NCBI GenBank assembly: GCA_025594325.1
Contig: JANHCV010000005.1
Span: 709,501-773,500 of the forward strand
Origin: Blastocladiella emersonii ATCC 22665
Taxonomy: Eukaryota > Blastocladiomycota > Blastocladiomycetes > Blastocladiales > Blastocladiaceae
Direction of reading: 5' to 3'
Length of the DNA stretch: 64,000 nt
Positions within the stretch are counted from its first letter, which is position 1; each line of letters opens with the position of its first letter. A program made the translations under genes and the position numbers. The notes beneath the pieces were generated by a model. The model worked only from the letters and a program-made list of their open reading frames with translations, did no database searches and was not told where the DNA came from. Shown one piece after another: positions 1 through 10,013 of the stretch.

Positions 1-339
1 ACACGTTGCAAGTCGGGTTGAGTGGGCTGGGCGAGGGCAGGTCGGGTCGAGTCTGCGGACCCGCCAGCCGTCGCGCGTCGGGTTCGTGGTGGTGGCGGTA
101 GTTGATGACATTGCAGTTGCGTTGCGCCAAGTGGCAATTCGCGTTCCGTTCAGTTGCTACGTGTGCAGTGCATGGACAGGGAGACAGAGTGCGACCGATG
201 TGGCGTTTCTCGCCAGACGCGTCGTTGCGCTCGCGTCAGATGACACGTCGCTGCGCGTCCCTTCTGACTCGAACGGGCCTCCCCTCTCAAAAGCTCCCTC
301 TCCCTCTGCAATGTACTACACCAACTAGACTTCCATACC
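1..339. promoter_or_regulatory. Upstream region of the kelch-BTB gene
   Basis: No coding region is supportable here. The stretch contains GACGCGTC at 216-223, about 120 bp before the ATG at 340, and a pyrimidine-rich run just before the start, both of which look like promoter and 5' leader. Confidence 0.4.
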
Positions 340-2025
340 ATGCATCAGTTCCTGCACGAGACCACGCTGCACCTCACCGACCCGCCGCCGCTGCAGTTCA
401 CGACGTGCACGGTGGCGGCGAGCCCGGGCGACTCGTCCGTCTACGTGTTCGGCGGCAAGGCGACCGAGGACACGGGCCACGCGTACCGCCTGTCCAACAC
501 GCTGTACCGGCTGCACCTCGCCAACCCAACTTCCACCGAAACCCTCGCGTGGGAAGCCATCCGCGCGCCGTCTGACGACACCAGCACCCCGTGGCCGTCG
601 CCGCGGTGCTTCCACGCGACGGCGTACTGGCCGCAGACGCGCGAGCTGGTCGTCAGCTGCGGGTTCGGGATCCCGGCCGACGCAGCTACGGGCCGCGTCG
701 CGGTCCCGCCGCCCGCCGCGCAGATGGTCAGCGATATCTGGGCGTTCCAGATCGATTCGCGGACCTGGCGCCGCCTGCCGACCGCCGTCGACCCGCTGTC
801 GGACCACACGGCGTCGATCGATACGCGGCGCAACTTCATGTATCTCGTCGGCGGGTCGTCGATTGCGGGGGACAAGTTCGTCTTGCCGTCGCTCGTCACC
901 GCCGTCGACCTGCGCGCGCAGCTGCCCGGCGCTTCCGGTAATGCCGCGGCCGCCGTCGCCCAGGTCACGCCGCAGTACTGGCCCGTCTCCTTCCGCCGTC
1001 GGCGGCACACGGCGGCCATGACGTGCGAAGGCCTGGCGGTCGTCGGCGGCCGCGACGAGTCGTTCGCGACGCAGCCCGCGGCGCTGTTCAAGGTGAGCCC
1101 GGTCGCGCAATCCGCAGCGCGCCGGCTCAACCACGCGGGCGGCCGCGGAATCGCCGTCGCCGCGCACCCGGTCCCGGCGCTCGACGCGCTCGCCCGCGAG
1201 TGGGTCCCCGCGCTGGGCAACGGCGACCGTGCAGAGTACGCAGCGGCGGCCGACCACGTGCGCGTGTTCGAGCTCCCCGACCCGCGGTTCCTCGGCGCGG
1301 TGAATTTTCCCGACAAGGGGGAGAGGACGCGCGTCCGCGTGTACGACGTCATGGGCGCGGCCGAGGTCGCAGTCGAGCCGCTCGACTTGCCCGGCGGCGT
1401 CCACGCGCCCGCGGCGTTGGGCGAGGGGATCGCGTTTGTGCGCAGCACGTTCAATGCGGTCGCGCTCGTCAATTACTCGCGGTTCGTCGTGTTTCCCGAG
1501 GCCGAGGACGCGATTGACGTGCCCGTCGACCCGCGCGTCCCCGCCGACGCGACCATCGAGTGCGCCAACGGCGAGCTTGTCGGACTCGACCCGCGCCGAT
1601 GCCGGTACGTCGCGCACCTGCGTGACGTGTTCACCCCCACCTCCTCGGGCGTCGCGGCGCACGAGGAGGCACGCACGCGCCGACTCGTTCTCCCGTCGGA
1701 CTCGGCGTCCGCGGTCCGCGCGACGCTCGCGTTCGCCGAACACGGGGACCTGCGGGGCGTGACCGCCTGGCCAACCCTGCGCGGCGTGTACCACCTCGCG
1801 CACGTGTGGTGCGCGCCGCGGCTCGTGGCCGCGTGCTGCCGGTGGGTCCTCGCGCGCGTCGCGGATCAGGGGCCCGCGGACGTTTTTGGGAATGGGGATC
1901 AGGGGGAGGAGGACGCGGTGGTCGAGATGTTGGGCGAGGCCAACGCGGCGGGGGAGCACGGGATGCAGCGTGTCCTCGCGTACGCGTTCCGCGTGTGGGG
2001 CGTTGGTGTCGAGGAGGATGAATAA
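340..2025 (+). CDS. Kelch-repeat protein with C-terminal BTB/POZ-like region
   Basis: Single-exon gene of 561 residues ending in TAA. The N-terminal half has degenerate kelch blades: YVFGGK near residue 35, a DIWAF...TWRRLP blade near 130, MYLVGGS near 165 and LAVVGGRD near 230. The C-terminal third resembles a BTB fold (RRLVLPSDSASAVRATLAF, then YHLAHVWCAPRLVAACC), which in such proteins mediates dimerisation or binding to cullin-3. A substrate-adaptor role is therefore an inference from the family. Its stop lies only 10 bp from the stop of the convergent EH-domain gene. A regulator of another process is equally possible, because no substrate can be read from the sequence. Confidence 0.75.
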   Translation: MHQFLHETTLHLTDPPPLQFTTCTVAASPGDSSVYVFGGKATEDTGHAYRLSNTLYRLHLANPTSTETLAWEAIRAPSDDTSTPWPSPRCFHATAYWPQTRELVVSCGFGIPADAATGRVAVPPPAAQMVSDIWAFQIDSRTWRRLPTAVDPLSDHTASIDTRRNFMYLVGGSSIAGDKFVLPSLVTAVDLRAQLPGASGNAAAAVAQVTPQYWPVSFRRRRHTAAMTCEGLAVVGGRDESFATQPAALFKVSPVAQSAARRLNHAGGRGIAVAAHPVPALDALAREWVPALGNGDRAEYAAAADHVRVFELPDPRFLGAVNFPDKGERTRVRVYDVMGAAEVAVEPLDLPGGVHAPAALGEGIAFVRSTFNAVALVNYSRFVVFPEAEDAIDVPVDPRVPADATIECANGELVGLDPRRCRYVAHLRDVFTPTSSGVAAHEEARTRRLVLPSDSASAVRATLAFAEHGDLRGVTAWPTLRGVYHLAHVWCAPRLVAACCRWVLARVADQGPADVFGNGDQGEEDAVVEMLGEANAAGEHGMQRVLAYAFRVWGVGVEEDE

Positions 2026-2035
2026 TGTATAGATG

Positions 2036-3460
2036 TTACGCGAGACTCATGGACCCGATCCCCGCAACCACCTCCGTGACCGACACGCCGCCGGAACCCG
2101 CGAGGATCTGGTCGATGAGCCACACCCCCGCGCAGAACGGCACGAGCGCGAGCTCGGTCCCACCGGACCCCGCGGCGACCGCGTCCCATACATCCGCCAG
2201 CGTCGCGAGTGGGACCCGCGACCGCTGCCATACGGACACGACGGTGGCCGCGGGCACGCCGCCGGCCTCGGGCGCGGCGCCGAGCGAGCGGAACAGCGAC
2301 TCGTACCGCGCGCGCGCGGGTGGGGGGATTTGGTCGTAGATGGTCGCGGCTACACGGGGACGCCGTGTTAGATTTGAAAGGGACGAGGGTTTGGGGGGGG
2401 GGGGGGAAGTACCTTGAGACACCTGCGAACCCGGCCCGCTGCGCGTCGAGTTGAGCGACACGCTCGACGTGAACAACGCGCCGTTGCTCCCCGCCGCACC
2501 CAAAAAGCCGGCGTGATGCTGCGCGACCGCTGCGTTCACCACGGCTGCCAGTGCCGGGCGCGGGGCGATCGCCGGCGGCGAAACGTCCCCACTGCTGGAT
2601 ACCGCCGGCGGACGCCCGCTCCGGCGCGGCGGCGGCGGCGGCGTCGCGCGGCCCTGGATCCGGTCGTGCGCCGCGGCCGGCGTGGTACTGCTCGCGCCGT
2701 TCGTGCCGGCGATCCGGGGTGGGAGCGGCGGCGGCGACGCGGACGCCGCGGTGACGGAGGCCGGGATGACGGACGGGCGCGGCAGCGTCGGCGGCGGCGA
2801 GGTAGTCGTGGAAGAGGCGAACTCGGCGAACGCGGCCGACATGGCCGCCGCGCCGGGGCTCGCTGCGGCTGCGGCGGTGCCGGAGAGCTGTAGCGGGCGC
2901 GACGGCGGGCGCGACGGCGGGCGCGCGGGGACCGGCGGCTTGCCCGCGGCAGTGGTGGTGGAAGGCGCAACGTGCGGTGTCGGGAACACGGCGGGTCGCG
3001 CGGGCACCGCGGGCGGGATCGCGGGGACTGCGGGCACCTCGTCGCCGGACGTGAAGACGTGCCAGCCCGCGTGCGACCCGGCCGAGCCCGGGCGGCGCGG
3101 CGGCGGCGGGCGCGGTGGCGCGGCACCGCTGGTGCCGGCGGGGGACGCGGTCAGGACAGTCCACGGATTGCCACCGTCGTTGCTGCTCCCGGGAAGCGTG
3201 CCAAAGGCGGCGAACGGGGACGCGGCGGGCGTCGGCGTCGTGCGGCGGCTCGCGGGCGCCGAGCCGGAGGTGGCGGGAGGGAAGACGGCGGGTCGCGGGG
3301 CGACGGGGGGCGGGACACCCGCAGAGGGACGAGGGAAGGCGGCGGGCGTGCACATGGGTGGGCAGGGAGCGGGAGGTGTGTCGTCGACCTCGGGCTGCGG
3401 CGGCGGGGTCGCGGTGCCCGAGCTGAACATGGCGATGCGGTCCTTGACGGAGAGGGACAT
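2036..3460 (-). CDS. Proline-rich protein with C-terminal EH domain
   Basis: I place the start at the ATG in 3458-3460 (MSLSVKDRIAMF). A 63-bp intron at 2350-2412 (GTACTT...GTGTAG, with a run of 14 C as pyrimidine tract) is a multiple of three and lacks stops, so the unspliced frame also stays open. Removing it joins SQVSQG to ATIYDQIPPP. The product is about 453 residues. The first 340 are proline/alanine/serine-rich with many PPPP runs, typical SH3/WW ligands. The last 80 resemble an EH domain (YESLFRSLG, VSVWQRSRVPLATLADVWD, FCAGVWLIDQIL). The arrangement recalls Irs4/Tax4-type proteins, which bind NPF peptides in phosphoinositide and vesicle regulation. Confidence 0.7.
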   Translation of the reverse strand: MSLSVKDRIAMFSSGTATPPPQPEVDDTPPAPCPPMCTPAAFPRPSAGVPPPVAPRPAVFPPATSGSAPASRRTTPTPAASPFAAFGTLPGSSNDGGNPWTVLTASPAGTSGAAPPRPPPPRRPGSAGSHAGWHVFTSGDEVPAVPAIPPAVPARPAVFPTPHVAPSTTTAAGKPPVPARPPSRPPSRPLQLSGTAAAAASPGAAAMSAAFAEFASSTTTSPPPTLPRPSVIPASVTAASASPPPLPPRIAGTNGASSTTPAAAHDRIQGRATPPPPPRRSGRPPAVSSSGDVSPPAIAPRPALAAVVNAAVAQHHAGFLGAAGSNGALFTSSVSLNSTRSGPGSQVSQGTSPPPPKPSSLSNLTRRPRVAATIYDQIPPPARARYESLFRSLGAAPEAGGVPAATVVSVWQRSRVPLATLADVWDAVAAGSGGTELALVPFCAGVWLIDQILAGSGGVSVTEVVAGIGSMSLA

Positions 3461-3651
3461 GGTAGTTGCGCGCAGTTGTTTGTTACAGATGCATGGCAGT
3501 CGGTTTCTGTCGTTGCGAGAGAGAAGGGAGGGACGCGTCGTTGGCGAGGTCGGCGGCGTCGGCGAGCGACGTGCTGAGTGTGGCGCCGCGACGCCCACCC
3601 TCAAGAGCGCGTCGCTCTTCTCCCCCTCCCTCTCTCCCAAACCATCAACCA
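3461..3651. promoter_or_regulatory. Divergent promoter between EH gene and ZW10
   Basis: This 191-bp gap separates two divergent starts. It holds GACGCGTC at 3532-3539 and a CT-rich run (about 3617-3640) just before the ZW10 ATG. The motif matches the MluI cell-cycle box core of fungal G1/S promoters, which would suit ZW10, but regulation is inferred. Confidence 0.4.
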
Positions 3652-6098
3652 ATGCAGCCAATGGACCCCGCGTCGCCCAAGCGACCGCCCGCACCGTCAG
3701 CCTCGCCGCCGCCCGTCGCCGACCCCGTGCGGTGGGCGCGCGACCGCATCGCGGCGCTCGGCCTCGCCCCCGACGCCCCGCTCACCCCCGACCTGCTCGA
3801 GCGGCTCACGGCGCAGCTCGACCGCGAGAAGGCTGCGCTCCTGCAGGAGGCCAAGGACCTGATCGCGCACCACCACGGCGCGCTCGTCACCTTCCGCGAC
3901 CAGGCCGCCGAGGCCACGGCGACGACGAGTAGGGCGCAGGACGAGCTGCGCGCGATCCAGGAGCAGATCTTTACCGGGCCGGTACGTCGCTCGACTGTGC
4001 GTTTACGGGTGCGAGGCTGACGAACCACCGACCAGAACGCCCTGGCCAAACAGGTCCGCGACACGCTCCGCGAGGACGCCGAGGCGAGACAGCGCGAGGC
4101 CGACCTGCGGCTCGCCCAGGCGCTGCTCAAGCGCGCCGTCAAGGTACACACACTCCGCCCGCTGCCATCCTTCCCGCCCACACTCACCCTCCGTCCCCGC
4201 ACAGATCGACGCCCTCGCCAAATCCTCGGACCAGCACGCCGCCGCCGGCTCGTACGCGCTGGCCGCCGAGCACATCACGCTGGCCGCGCGCAAGGCCGTG
4301 CGCGGCGCCGAGAAGCACCCGGACCTGCTCGTCTACCGCAGCGCGCGCAAGGTCGTGACCGCACAGCGCGCGGCGCTCGCGGCGGCGGTGCTTGCCCGTG
4401 CCGAGTCGTGTATCGCCGTCGCCGACGGCGGGCAGCGCATCACGGTCACGCTGCATCGTGAGAACGTGCAATTTGCGGACCTCCTCGCGGCGCTCGTCGC
4501 GCTCGAGCAGAGCACCGAGTCGTGTCTCGCGGGCCCGCTCGCGGGGCTCGACGTGCTTAACCGCGAGCTCGTCGTTGACGCGACTTTGGGGGAAGTGACC
4601 GTCTCCACCCGCTCAACCGACGGCGAGCTGGACCTCCCCGCGAACCTGCGCCGGTACGCCGACGCCCTCGCCCTCCTCCTCCCTCCGCCACTCCGCGCGA
4701 CCGCAGGCCTCGCGCCGTGCGCGGCCCTGATCCAGCGGTACACGCGCGACGTCCTGCTCCCGCGGATCCCAACCTCGCCCGCGGGCCTGCCCGCCTTCTC
4801 CGCGTTTTTGGGGAGTTCGCTCGACACCGAGTCCCACTTCGCCGCCCTCGGTCTCTACAACCCGGCGGAGCGCGAGTGGTCGCTCGCGCACTTCTCGGTC
4901 CCGCGCGCGTACCTCGCCGCGCAGCTGCACTCGGTTCTGGCGCGCGTGCGCGACCTGCTGATCGCGCCCGTCTCCCCCGAGACTGTGGCGGCGGCCGGGT
5001 TCGATGAGCACGGCGCCGACGACGCGGCCGCGGTTTTGGCCGACCTGCCCCGGCGAACCGCCTTGCGCGCACCACTCGCGTCCAAGTCCCCGCTCCTCGC
5101 GCGCGGCAACGCGCTCGCGTTCCCGTCCTCGGCGCAGATCTCGCAGACCGCCGTCGACGTCGCCTCGGTCCTCGACTCGCTCGTCGCCGGCGCGCGGCAG
5201 GTGCCCGGCCCCGACTCGGCGGCGGAACACGCCGCGCACGTCGCCGCGGTGCTCGACCTGTACCTGATGCACACGCACGCGCGGCGGCGTAGCGGGGTGG
5301 GCTTGCGCGAGGCGATGGTCGCGCACAACGACGCCATGTTTCTCGCGGACTGGTGCACGAAGCGGTGTCTCGTCGAAGCGGGCGAGGGGGAGGTGTGGGC
5401 GCGGGCGCTCGCGCGCGCGGTGCCGCGGCTCGTGCAGGCGGCGAAGGACGGGTTCAGGCGGAGTCTCGCGGCGCGCCGGAGCGAGCTGGTCCAGGGGATG
5501 CGGCCGCTCGAGGGGTGGTTTGCGAGCGGGATCGTGGAGAACCGCGACGCGATTGCGGAGCTGCTCCTCCAGGTCGGCGGCGAGATCAAGGCGCAGGCCG
5601 TGGTGCTCAAGGTACGCTTCCTCTCTCCCTCTCACTCACCCGCGGACTGCTCTAACCGCTCAACGACAGGACCTGATCCCGCCGTCCCTGCGTCTATACT
5701 GGCTCGGCGCCATGTACGACGCGGCCCTCTCGCACGTCCTGAACGAAGTCCTGTCGTGGGACGACATCACGGCCGCCGAGTCCGAGGAGCTATGCTCGCA
5801 GCTGCAGACCCTGCTGATCCCAGCCCACCTGTTCGGGGCGCACGACACGGGCGAGGACGCGGGCGGGATCCCGTGGGTGCCGCGGTTCCGCGCGTTCCGC
5901 GATACCGTCGAGGTACTCAACTTGCCGCTGCGCGCGATCCTCGACAAGCTGCGCGCGGGACGGTTCCGCGACAGTCTGGCGGCGCGCGAGATCGCGCACC
6001 TCGTCGCCGCGCTGTTCCAGGACTCGGACGTCCGGCGTGCTGCGCTCGCGGAGATTGCGGAGGGGGTCAAGAGCGGGCTCGTGCGCGGGTCGGCGTAG
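3652..6098 (+). CDS. ZW10: ZW10 homologue (kinetochore / Dsl1-type tethering)
   Basis: Four exons: 3652-3981, 4036-4143, 4205-5611 and 5670-6098. The introns are 54, 61 and 58 bp, all phase 0, with GTAC donors and AG acceptors. The product is about 757 residues, close to the size of animal ZW10. The N-terminus is helical and coiled-coil-like. The C-terminus carries the family signature: DAALSHVLNEVLSWDDITA followed by LVAALFQDSDVRRAALAEI, which parallels the LIRALFQNTERRAAAL end of animal ZW10. ZW10 acts in the NRZ/Dsl1 complex that tethers Golgi-to-ER vesicles and, in animals, in the RZZ kinetochore complex. Which role applies here cannot be told from the sequence. Confidence 0.85.
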
Positions 6099-6174
6099 TG
6101 AGGAGGGGATGGGGTACACAAGGATTCTTATACGTAGCGGGATGAACAGGTAGGGGGGTAGGGAACAGACAAAG

Positions 6175-6676
6175 TTAGGCCGACGCGGTTGCCGTCTCGG
6201 GCGTAGCGGCAGCGGGCGCGGCAGCAGGCGCAGCAGCCGCAGCGGCCTTCTTCGCCGGCGCGACGGAGGGCGAGACGGCGATGGGGACCATCAAGCTCGG
6301 GTCCTCCTTGAGGTGGGCGGGCGTGAACCCGAGCTTGGTCGGCAAAAAGTTCACGTCCTTGCGGAACCCGGCGTAGGTGCGGAAGGTGGCCGCGTTGCGC
6401 GGCGGGCCGCCGGCCTTGCCGCGGCGCTGTCTCCGGCGCTTGGCCTACAGTTTCGGGGACGGTGATCAGCTCGCAGGTCGACGAGGCGGGCGGGCAAGGG
6501 GTGTGAACCTTGAGCATGCCCTGGTACTTGTTGGTCTTGCGGCCGTCCTTGGTGTGCTTGTTCCAGATGGTGAACAGCGAGCGGGTCGCGGTGCCCGTGG
6601 CGACGGCGGCGACCGAGTTCATGGCCGCGAGCGGCGCAGTGACGGCCCGCGAGACGAGGGACCGCAGGGCAAACAT
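6175..6676 (-). CDS. Small basic protein, probably mitochondrial
   Basis: Two exons (6676-6509 and 6444-6175) flank a 64-bp phase-0 intron with donor GTTCAC and acceptor CTGTAG. Splicing is required: the unspliced frame runs into a different, unlikely arginine-rich frame. The product is 145 residues. The first 30 lack acidic residues and are Arg/Ala/Ser-rich, as in a mitochondrial targeting peptide. The middle is strongly basic (KTNKYQGMLK then AKRRRQRRGKAG), followed by FRTYAGFRKDVNFLP and an Ala-rich tail. A mitoribosomal protein would fit this composition, but I do not recognise the family. Confidence 0.55.
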
Positions 6677-7288
6677 TGCAACAAGTTACGTCGAGAAAGC
6701 TTCGTGGACCGACGGCAGGGTCGCGGGTGATCCGTCTCCGATGGAGAGCGAGGGCCGGTGTTGAGGCCGAAACCGCGGTTTTGGGTGCGCCCACGTGAGT
6801 GATACTTGGCCGAGCTGGGAGAGGAAACCGGCCGCGGGCAAGGCGCAGCGCCACACGCGCCGCGCTCGCTCACCGCGTCTGCTCCCCTCCTCACTGCTGG
6901 AATCCCGCCACGCATCGACAATTCACTGCGTGCACTCTGCGCACGGACACGGAGCACGCTCGGATCCACCATCGTCCACCGCTCGCCCGCTCGCCGCACA
7001 TTGTGGGCCGACCTCTTGCACGACCACCGCACACCGCTCTCGCTTCCCACCATCCCGTTGCTGCTGCTGCCCGAGGCCGACCACCGACCCCCTCCGGCGC
7101 CGCACGCAACCCCCTGAACCGCCATTCCGCCCGCACGCGACCCTGCTGCTGCTGCCCGCGCGTCCGCCCGTGACGACGACGACGCAGCTGCTGTCGCTGC
7201 CGCAGCCGCAGGCACCGCCGGCCCGCCGCCTACCACCACCCCTCTGCTGCCCCGGCGCCTCGACGACAACCGCGACGATTACGACATC
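6677..7288. other. 612-bp divergent intergenic region
   Basis: It lies between two divergent starts and is CT-rich towards the CDC50 gene. It contains CTGCTGCTG-type short repeats. I see no supportable gene. Confidence 0.4.
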
Positions 7289-8542
7289 ATGAGCGACGAG
7301 AAGCCCAAGACGCGGCGGCCCGCCAGTCCGTTTCTCCCCTTCCCTTACGATCTGCGTGGGACCCCGTAGCTCACCGCCGCGCTGTGTGTAGACACGGCGT
7401 TCAAGCAGCAGCGGCTCAAGGCGTGGCAGCCGCTGCTGACGCCCAAGTCGGTGCTCCCAACGCTGTTCATCCTCGGCGTCATCTTCGCGCCGCTCGGCGC
7501 GTTCCTGCTGCACACGTCCAACTCGGTGACCGAGCTGATCATCGACTACACGGACTGCGCCGTCGACGCGGGCACCGCGTTCCGCGCACCGTCCAAGATG
7601 GTCACGGCGTTCAGCGCGCCTGGCGTGTCGGGCAGCGGCGACCTCAACTTCCAGTGGAAGTACAAGAACGCGACGACCTCGTCCGCGAGCGACCGCAACA
7701 CCTGCACGGTCCAGTTCAACCTGCCCGTGGCGCTCGACAAGTCCGTGTTCCTCTACTACCGGCTCACCAACTTCTACCAGAACCACCGCCGCTACGTCAA
7801 GTCGTTTGACGCGGCCCAGCTCAAGGGCCAGCCCGTCACCGCCGCCGCCGTCAAGACCAACTGCCACCCGCTCGGCCAGATCGGCGACACCAACGCCATG
7901 TACTACCCGTGCGGCCTCATCGCCGACTCCATGTTCAACGACACGATCAAGGACCCGGTGAGCAGCTCGGGCCAGACCTACACCTTCTCGCCCAAGGGCA
8001 TCGCATGGCCCGCCGACGCCGCCAAGTACGGCGCCCCCGCCAACTTTGACCCGGCGACCCACATCCCGCCGCCCAACTGGGTCAAGCGCTACAACAACGG
8101 CACGGGCAAGTACGACAAGGCGCCCGACCTCGCCAGCGACGAGCGGTTCCAGGTCTGGATGCGCACCGCGGGGCTGCCCAACTTCCGCAAGCTGTACGGC
8201 CGCAACGACAAGGACATTCTCGCGGCCGGGACTTACACCATGGAGATTGAAGACAGTACGTTTTGCCCGCTCTCGCTTGACGATCGCTCGCGCTCACTCA
8301 CACTCGCGCCCGCTCTCGTAGACTTTGAGGTCAAGTCGTTTGGCGGGACCAAGTCGGTGGTCATCTCGACCGTCTCGTTCATGGGCGGCAAGAACCCGTT
8401 CCTCGGGTACGCGTACATTGTCGTCGGCGCCGTGTGCATCATCCTCGCCGTCGTGTTCGCCGCGCGCCACCTCTACTCGCCGCGCAAGCTCGGCGACCAC
8501 ACGTACCTGTCGTGGAACCACCAGCCGCCGCCGGCCCAGTAG
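7289..8542 (+). CDS. CDC50/LEM3 family P4-ATPase subunit
   Basis: Three exons (7289-7325, 7392-8255, 8322-8542) with two 66-bp phase-1 introns give 373 residues. Splicing the first creates RPANTAFKQQRLKAWQPLL, the hallmark CDC50 N-terminus, and splicing the second gives EIEDNFEVKSFGGTKSVV, the conserved segment before the second membrane helix. Both junctions are therefore firmly supported. Transmembrane segments lie near residues 33-53 (FILGVIFAPLGAFLL) and 325-348 (YIVVGAVCIILAVVF), with a large luminal domain between them. The family is the beta subunit of phospholipid flippases, needed for their ER exit and activity. The second intron has no in-frame stop. Confidence 0.92.
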
Positions 8543-8620
8543 TCGTAACCTGTTCGTCGTTTGCTTCGCGCCCTCTCGTTCTCTTTGTGTCTTGCTGCTC
8601 TAAAATACAGATCTATTCAC

Positions 8621-9676
8621 TCACTCGAACAGCCCGCCAAACTCGTCGCTGACGCGCACCCGCCGCTTCTTTACCACCACCTCGTCCGCGCGCGCAACCA
8701 CCCGCCGCGCCTCGTCCCACAGGCAGTACGGCAGCCCCGCGACCGCCTCCCACCACGCGACGCGCGGCACCCCGTCGAACCACGCGCCCGCCGCCGCGTG
8801 GCACTCGGCCAGCGCGTAGCACGGGACCCGCGCGTTCAGGTGGTGCACGTGGTGGAACTCGAGCCCCGCCGTCACCCACGCCGCCCAGCGGGGCAGGACG
8901 AGGAGCGACGAGCCGTGCACCGCGCTCGTCACGGGGTCCCAATCCCCCGAAAGCGAGGAACGGCCGCGCCACGTCCCGCGGAACGTGTGCTGCACGTTGA
9001 ACAGCAGCATTCCGATCCCGGCGCCCGCCGTCGCCGTCGCGAGATCCCACGCCAGCGTGCCCCGCGCGGTGTGCGCGAAGATGACCAGCACCTCGATCGC
9101 CCACTCCCACCAATTGACGCCCGGCGCGACCTGCTGCGCGACAAAGTAGAACGCCGCCGGGACCACGCCGGATAGGAACGCGGCGCGGCTGTGCATCCCG
9201 GCGTATGCGGCGCGCGCGGGCCACGATGCCGCCGCGTACCCCGCCGTCGTCCACCCGGCGTCCAAAGCGTCCAGGTCGTTCACATGCAGGTGGTGGTACC
9301 CATGCGTCCGCCGCCAGAAGCTCGCGGGCGTGTACGCGGCGGCGGGCATCAGGAGCGACGCGCCGACGTGGTTGAGCGTGGGGGAAGGGAAGTACGCGCC
9401 GTGCGCCATGTCGTGTGCGAGGATGAACAGGCGCACGCGCAGCGCGACGGCGAGAGGGAACGTCGGCCATAGCGCGAGGTATTGCAGGCCGAGGTACGGG
9501 AGCAGCGTGATCAGGAGCTCGAAGGTTGAGCGGGACCACGACTGTGCGCCCGCGTACGCCGCGGCGTGCGCGCGCAGCGCCGCGTGATACTCGCGCGGGA
9601 CCGGGCACGCGAGCGGGAGCGCCGAGAGTGGCAGCTGGGCGAGCGGGGAGGTCGGCGAGGGCGCGGTAGCCGGCAT
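8621..9676 (-). CDS. Membrane fatty acid desaturase, DesA-like
   Basis: Intronless gene of 351 residues with the three di-iron histidine boxes of membrane desaturases: HDMAH at 88-92, HGYHH at 125-129 and HHVHH at 275-279. The context around the boxes (WRRTHGYHH, FNVQHTFRGTW, GLEFHHVHHLNARVPCY) is of the type I associate with bacterial and plastid omega-6 desaturases rather than the long cytosolic Delta12 enzymes of fungi. Several hydrophobic stretches can form the usual four-helix bundle. It probably introduces a double bond into an acyl chain, but regiospecificity cannot be predicted. It is convergent with the CDC50 gene (79 bp apart). Transfer from bacteria is possible but untested. Confidence 0.82.
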   Translation of the reverse strand: MPATAPSPTSPLAQLPLSALPLACPVPREYHAALRAHAAAYAGAQSWSRSTFELLITLLPYLGLQYLALWPTFPLAVALRVRLFILAHDMAHGAYFPSPTLNHVGASLLMPAAAYTPASFWRRTHGYHHLHVNDLDALDAGWTTAGYAAASWPARAAYAGMHSRAAFLSGVVPAAFYFVAQQVAPGVNWWEWAIEVLVIFAHTARGTLAWDLATATAGAGIGMLLFNVQHTFRGTWRGRSSLSGDWDPVTSAVHGSSLLVLPRWAAWVTAGLEFHHVHHLNARVPCYALAECHAAAGAWFDGVPRVAWWEAVAGLPYCLWDEARRVVARADEVVVKKRRVRVSDEFGGLFE

Positions 9677-10013
9677 CCTGGTTGCTGTGCTTGCTGGTCA
9701 GGGCTGGCGGGAAGGGCGGGGGCCGGGGGATTTGTACGCACGACGGGCCGCGCTAGTTGCCAGCGCCGCCGTGTAGGGCGGATCGGGCCGCGTTGCATCG
9801 AGTCGCGGTGTGTTCATTGCATGATATGCCACGTTCTACTCGGGGATCGTGGAGAGGAGAGGGCGGCGCGTGGCGAGATGAGCCACACGACGGGCGCGGC
9901 GAGGCCTGTCACAGCAATCGTGTTGAGAGCCAGCCCACAGCCAGCCCATCACGCCTCGTCAGGAGCGCCGTAGGCTTCCACTCCCGTAGTCGACGCTCAC
10001 ATCAGCAACTGCC
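9677..10013. other. Divergent intergenic region
   Basis: 337 bp between the desaturase start and the F-box-like gene start. No gene or clear motif is seen apart from short GC-rich repeats. Confidence 0.35.

Noticed and set aside
325-1959. A 544-codon open frame antisense to the kelch-BTB gene
   Set aside because: It is Arg/Gly/Asp-rich without domains and is a GC-rich shadow of the plus-strand gene, which has clear kelch and BTB features.
6891-8062. Long minus-strand frame opposite the CDC50 gene
   Set aside because: Composition is that of an antisense shadow, and the plus strand encodes an unambiguous CDC50 protein.
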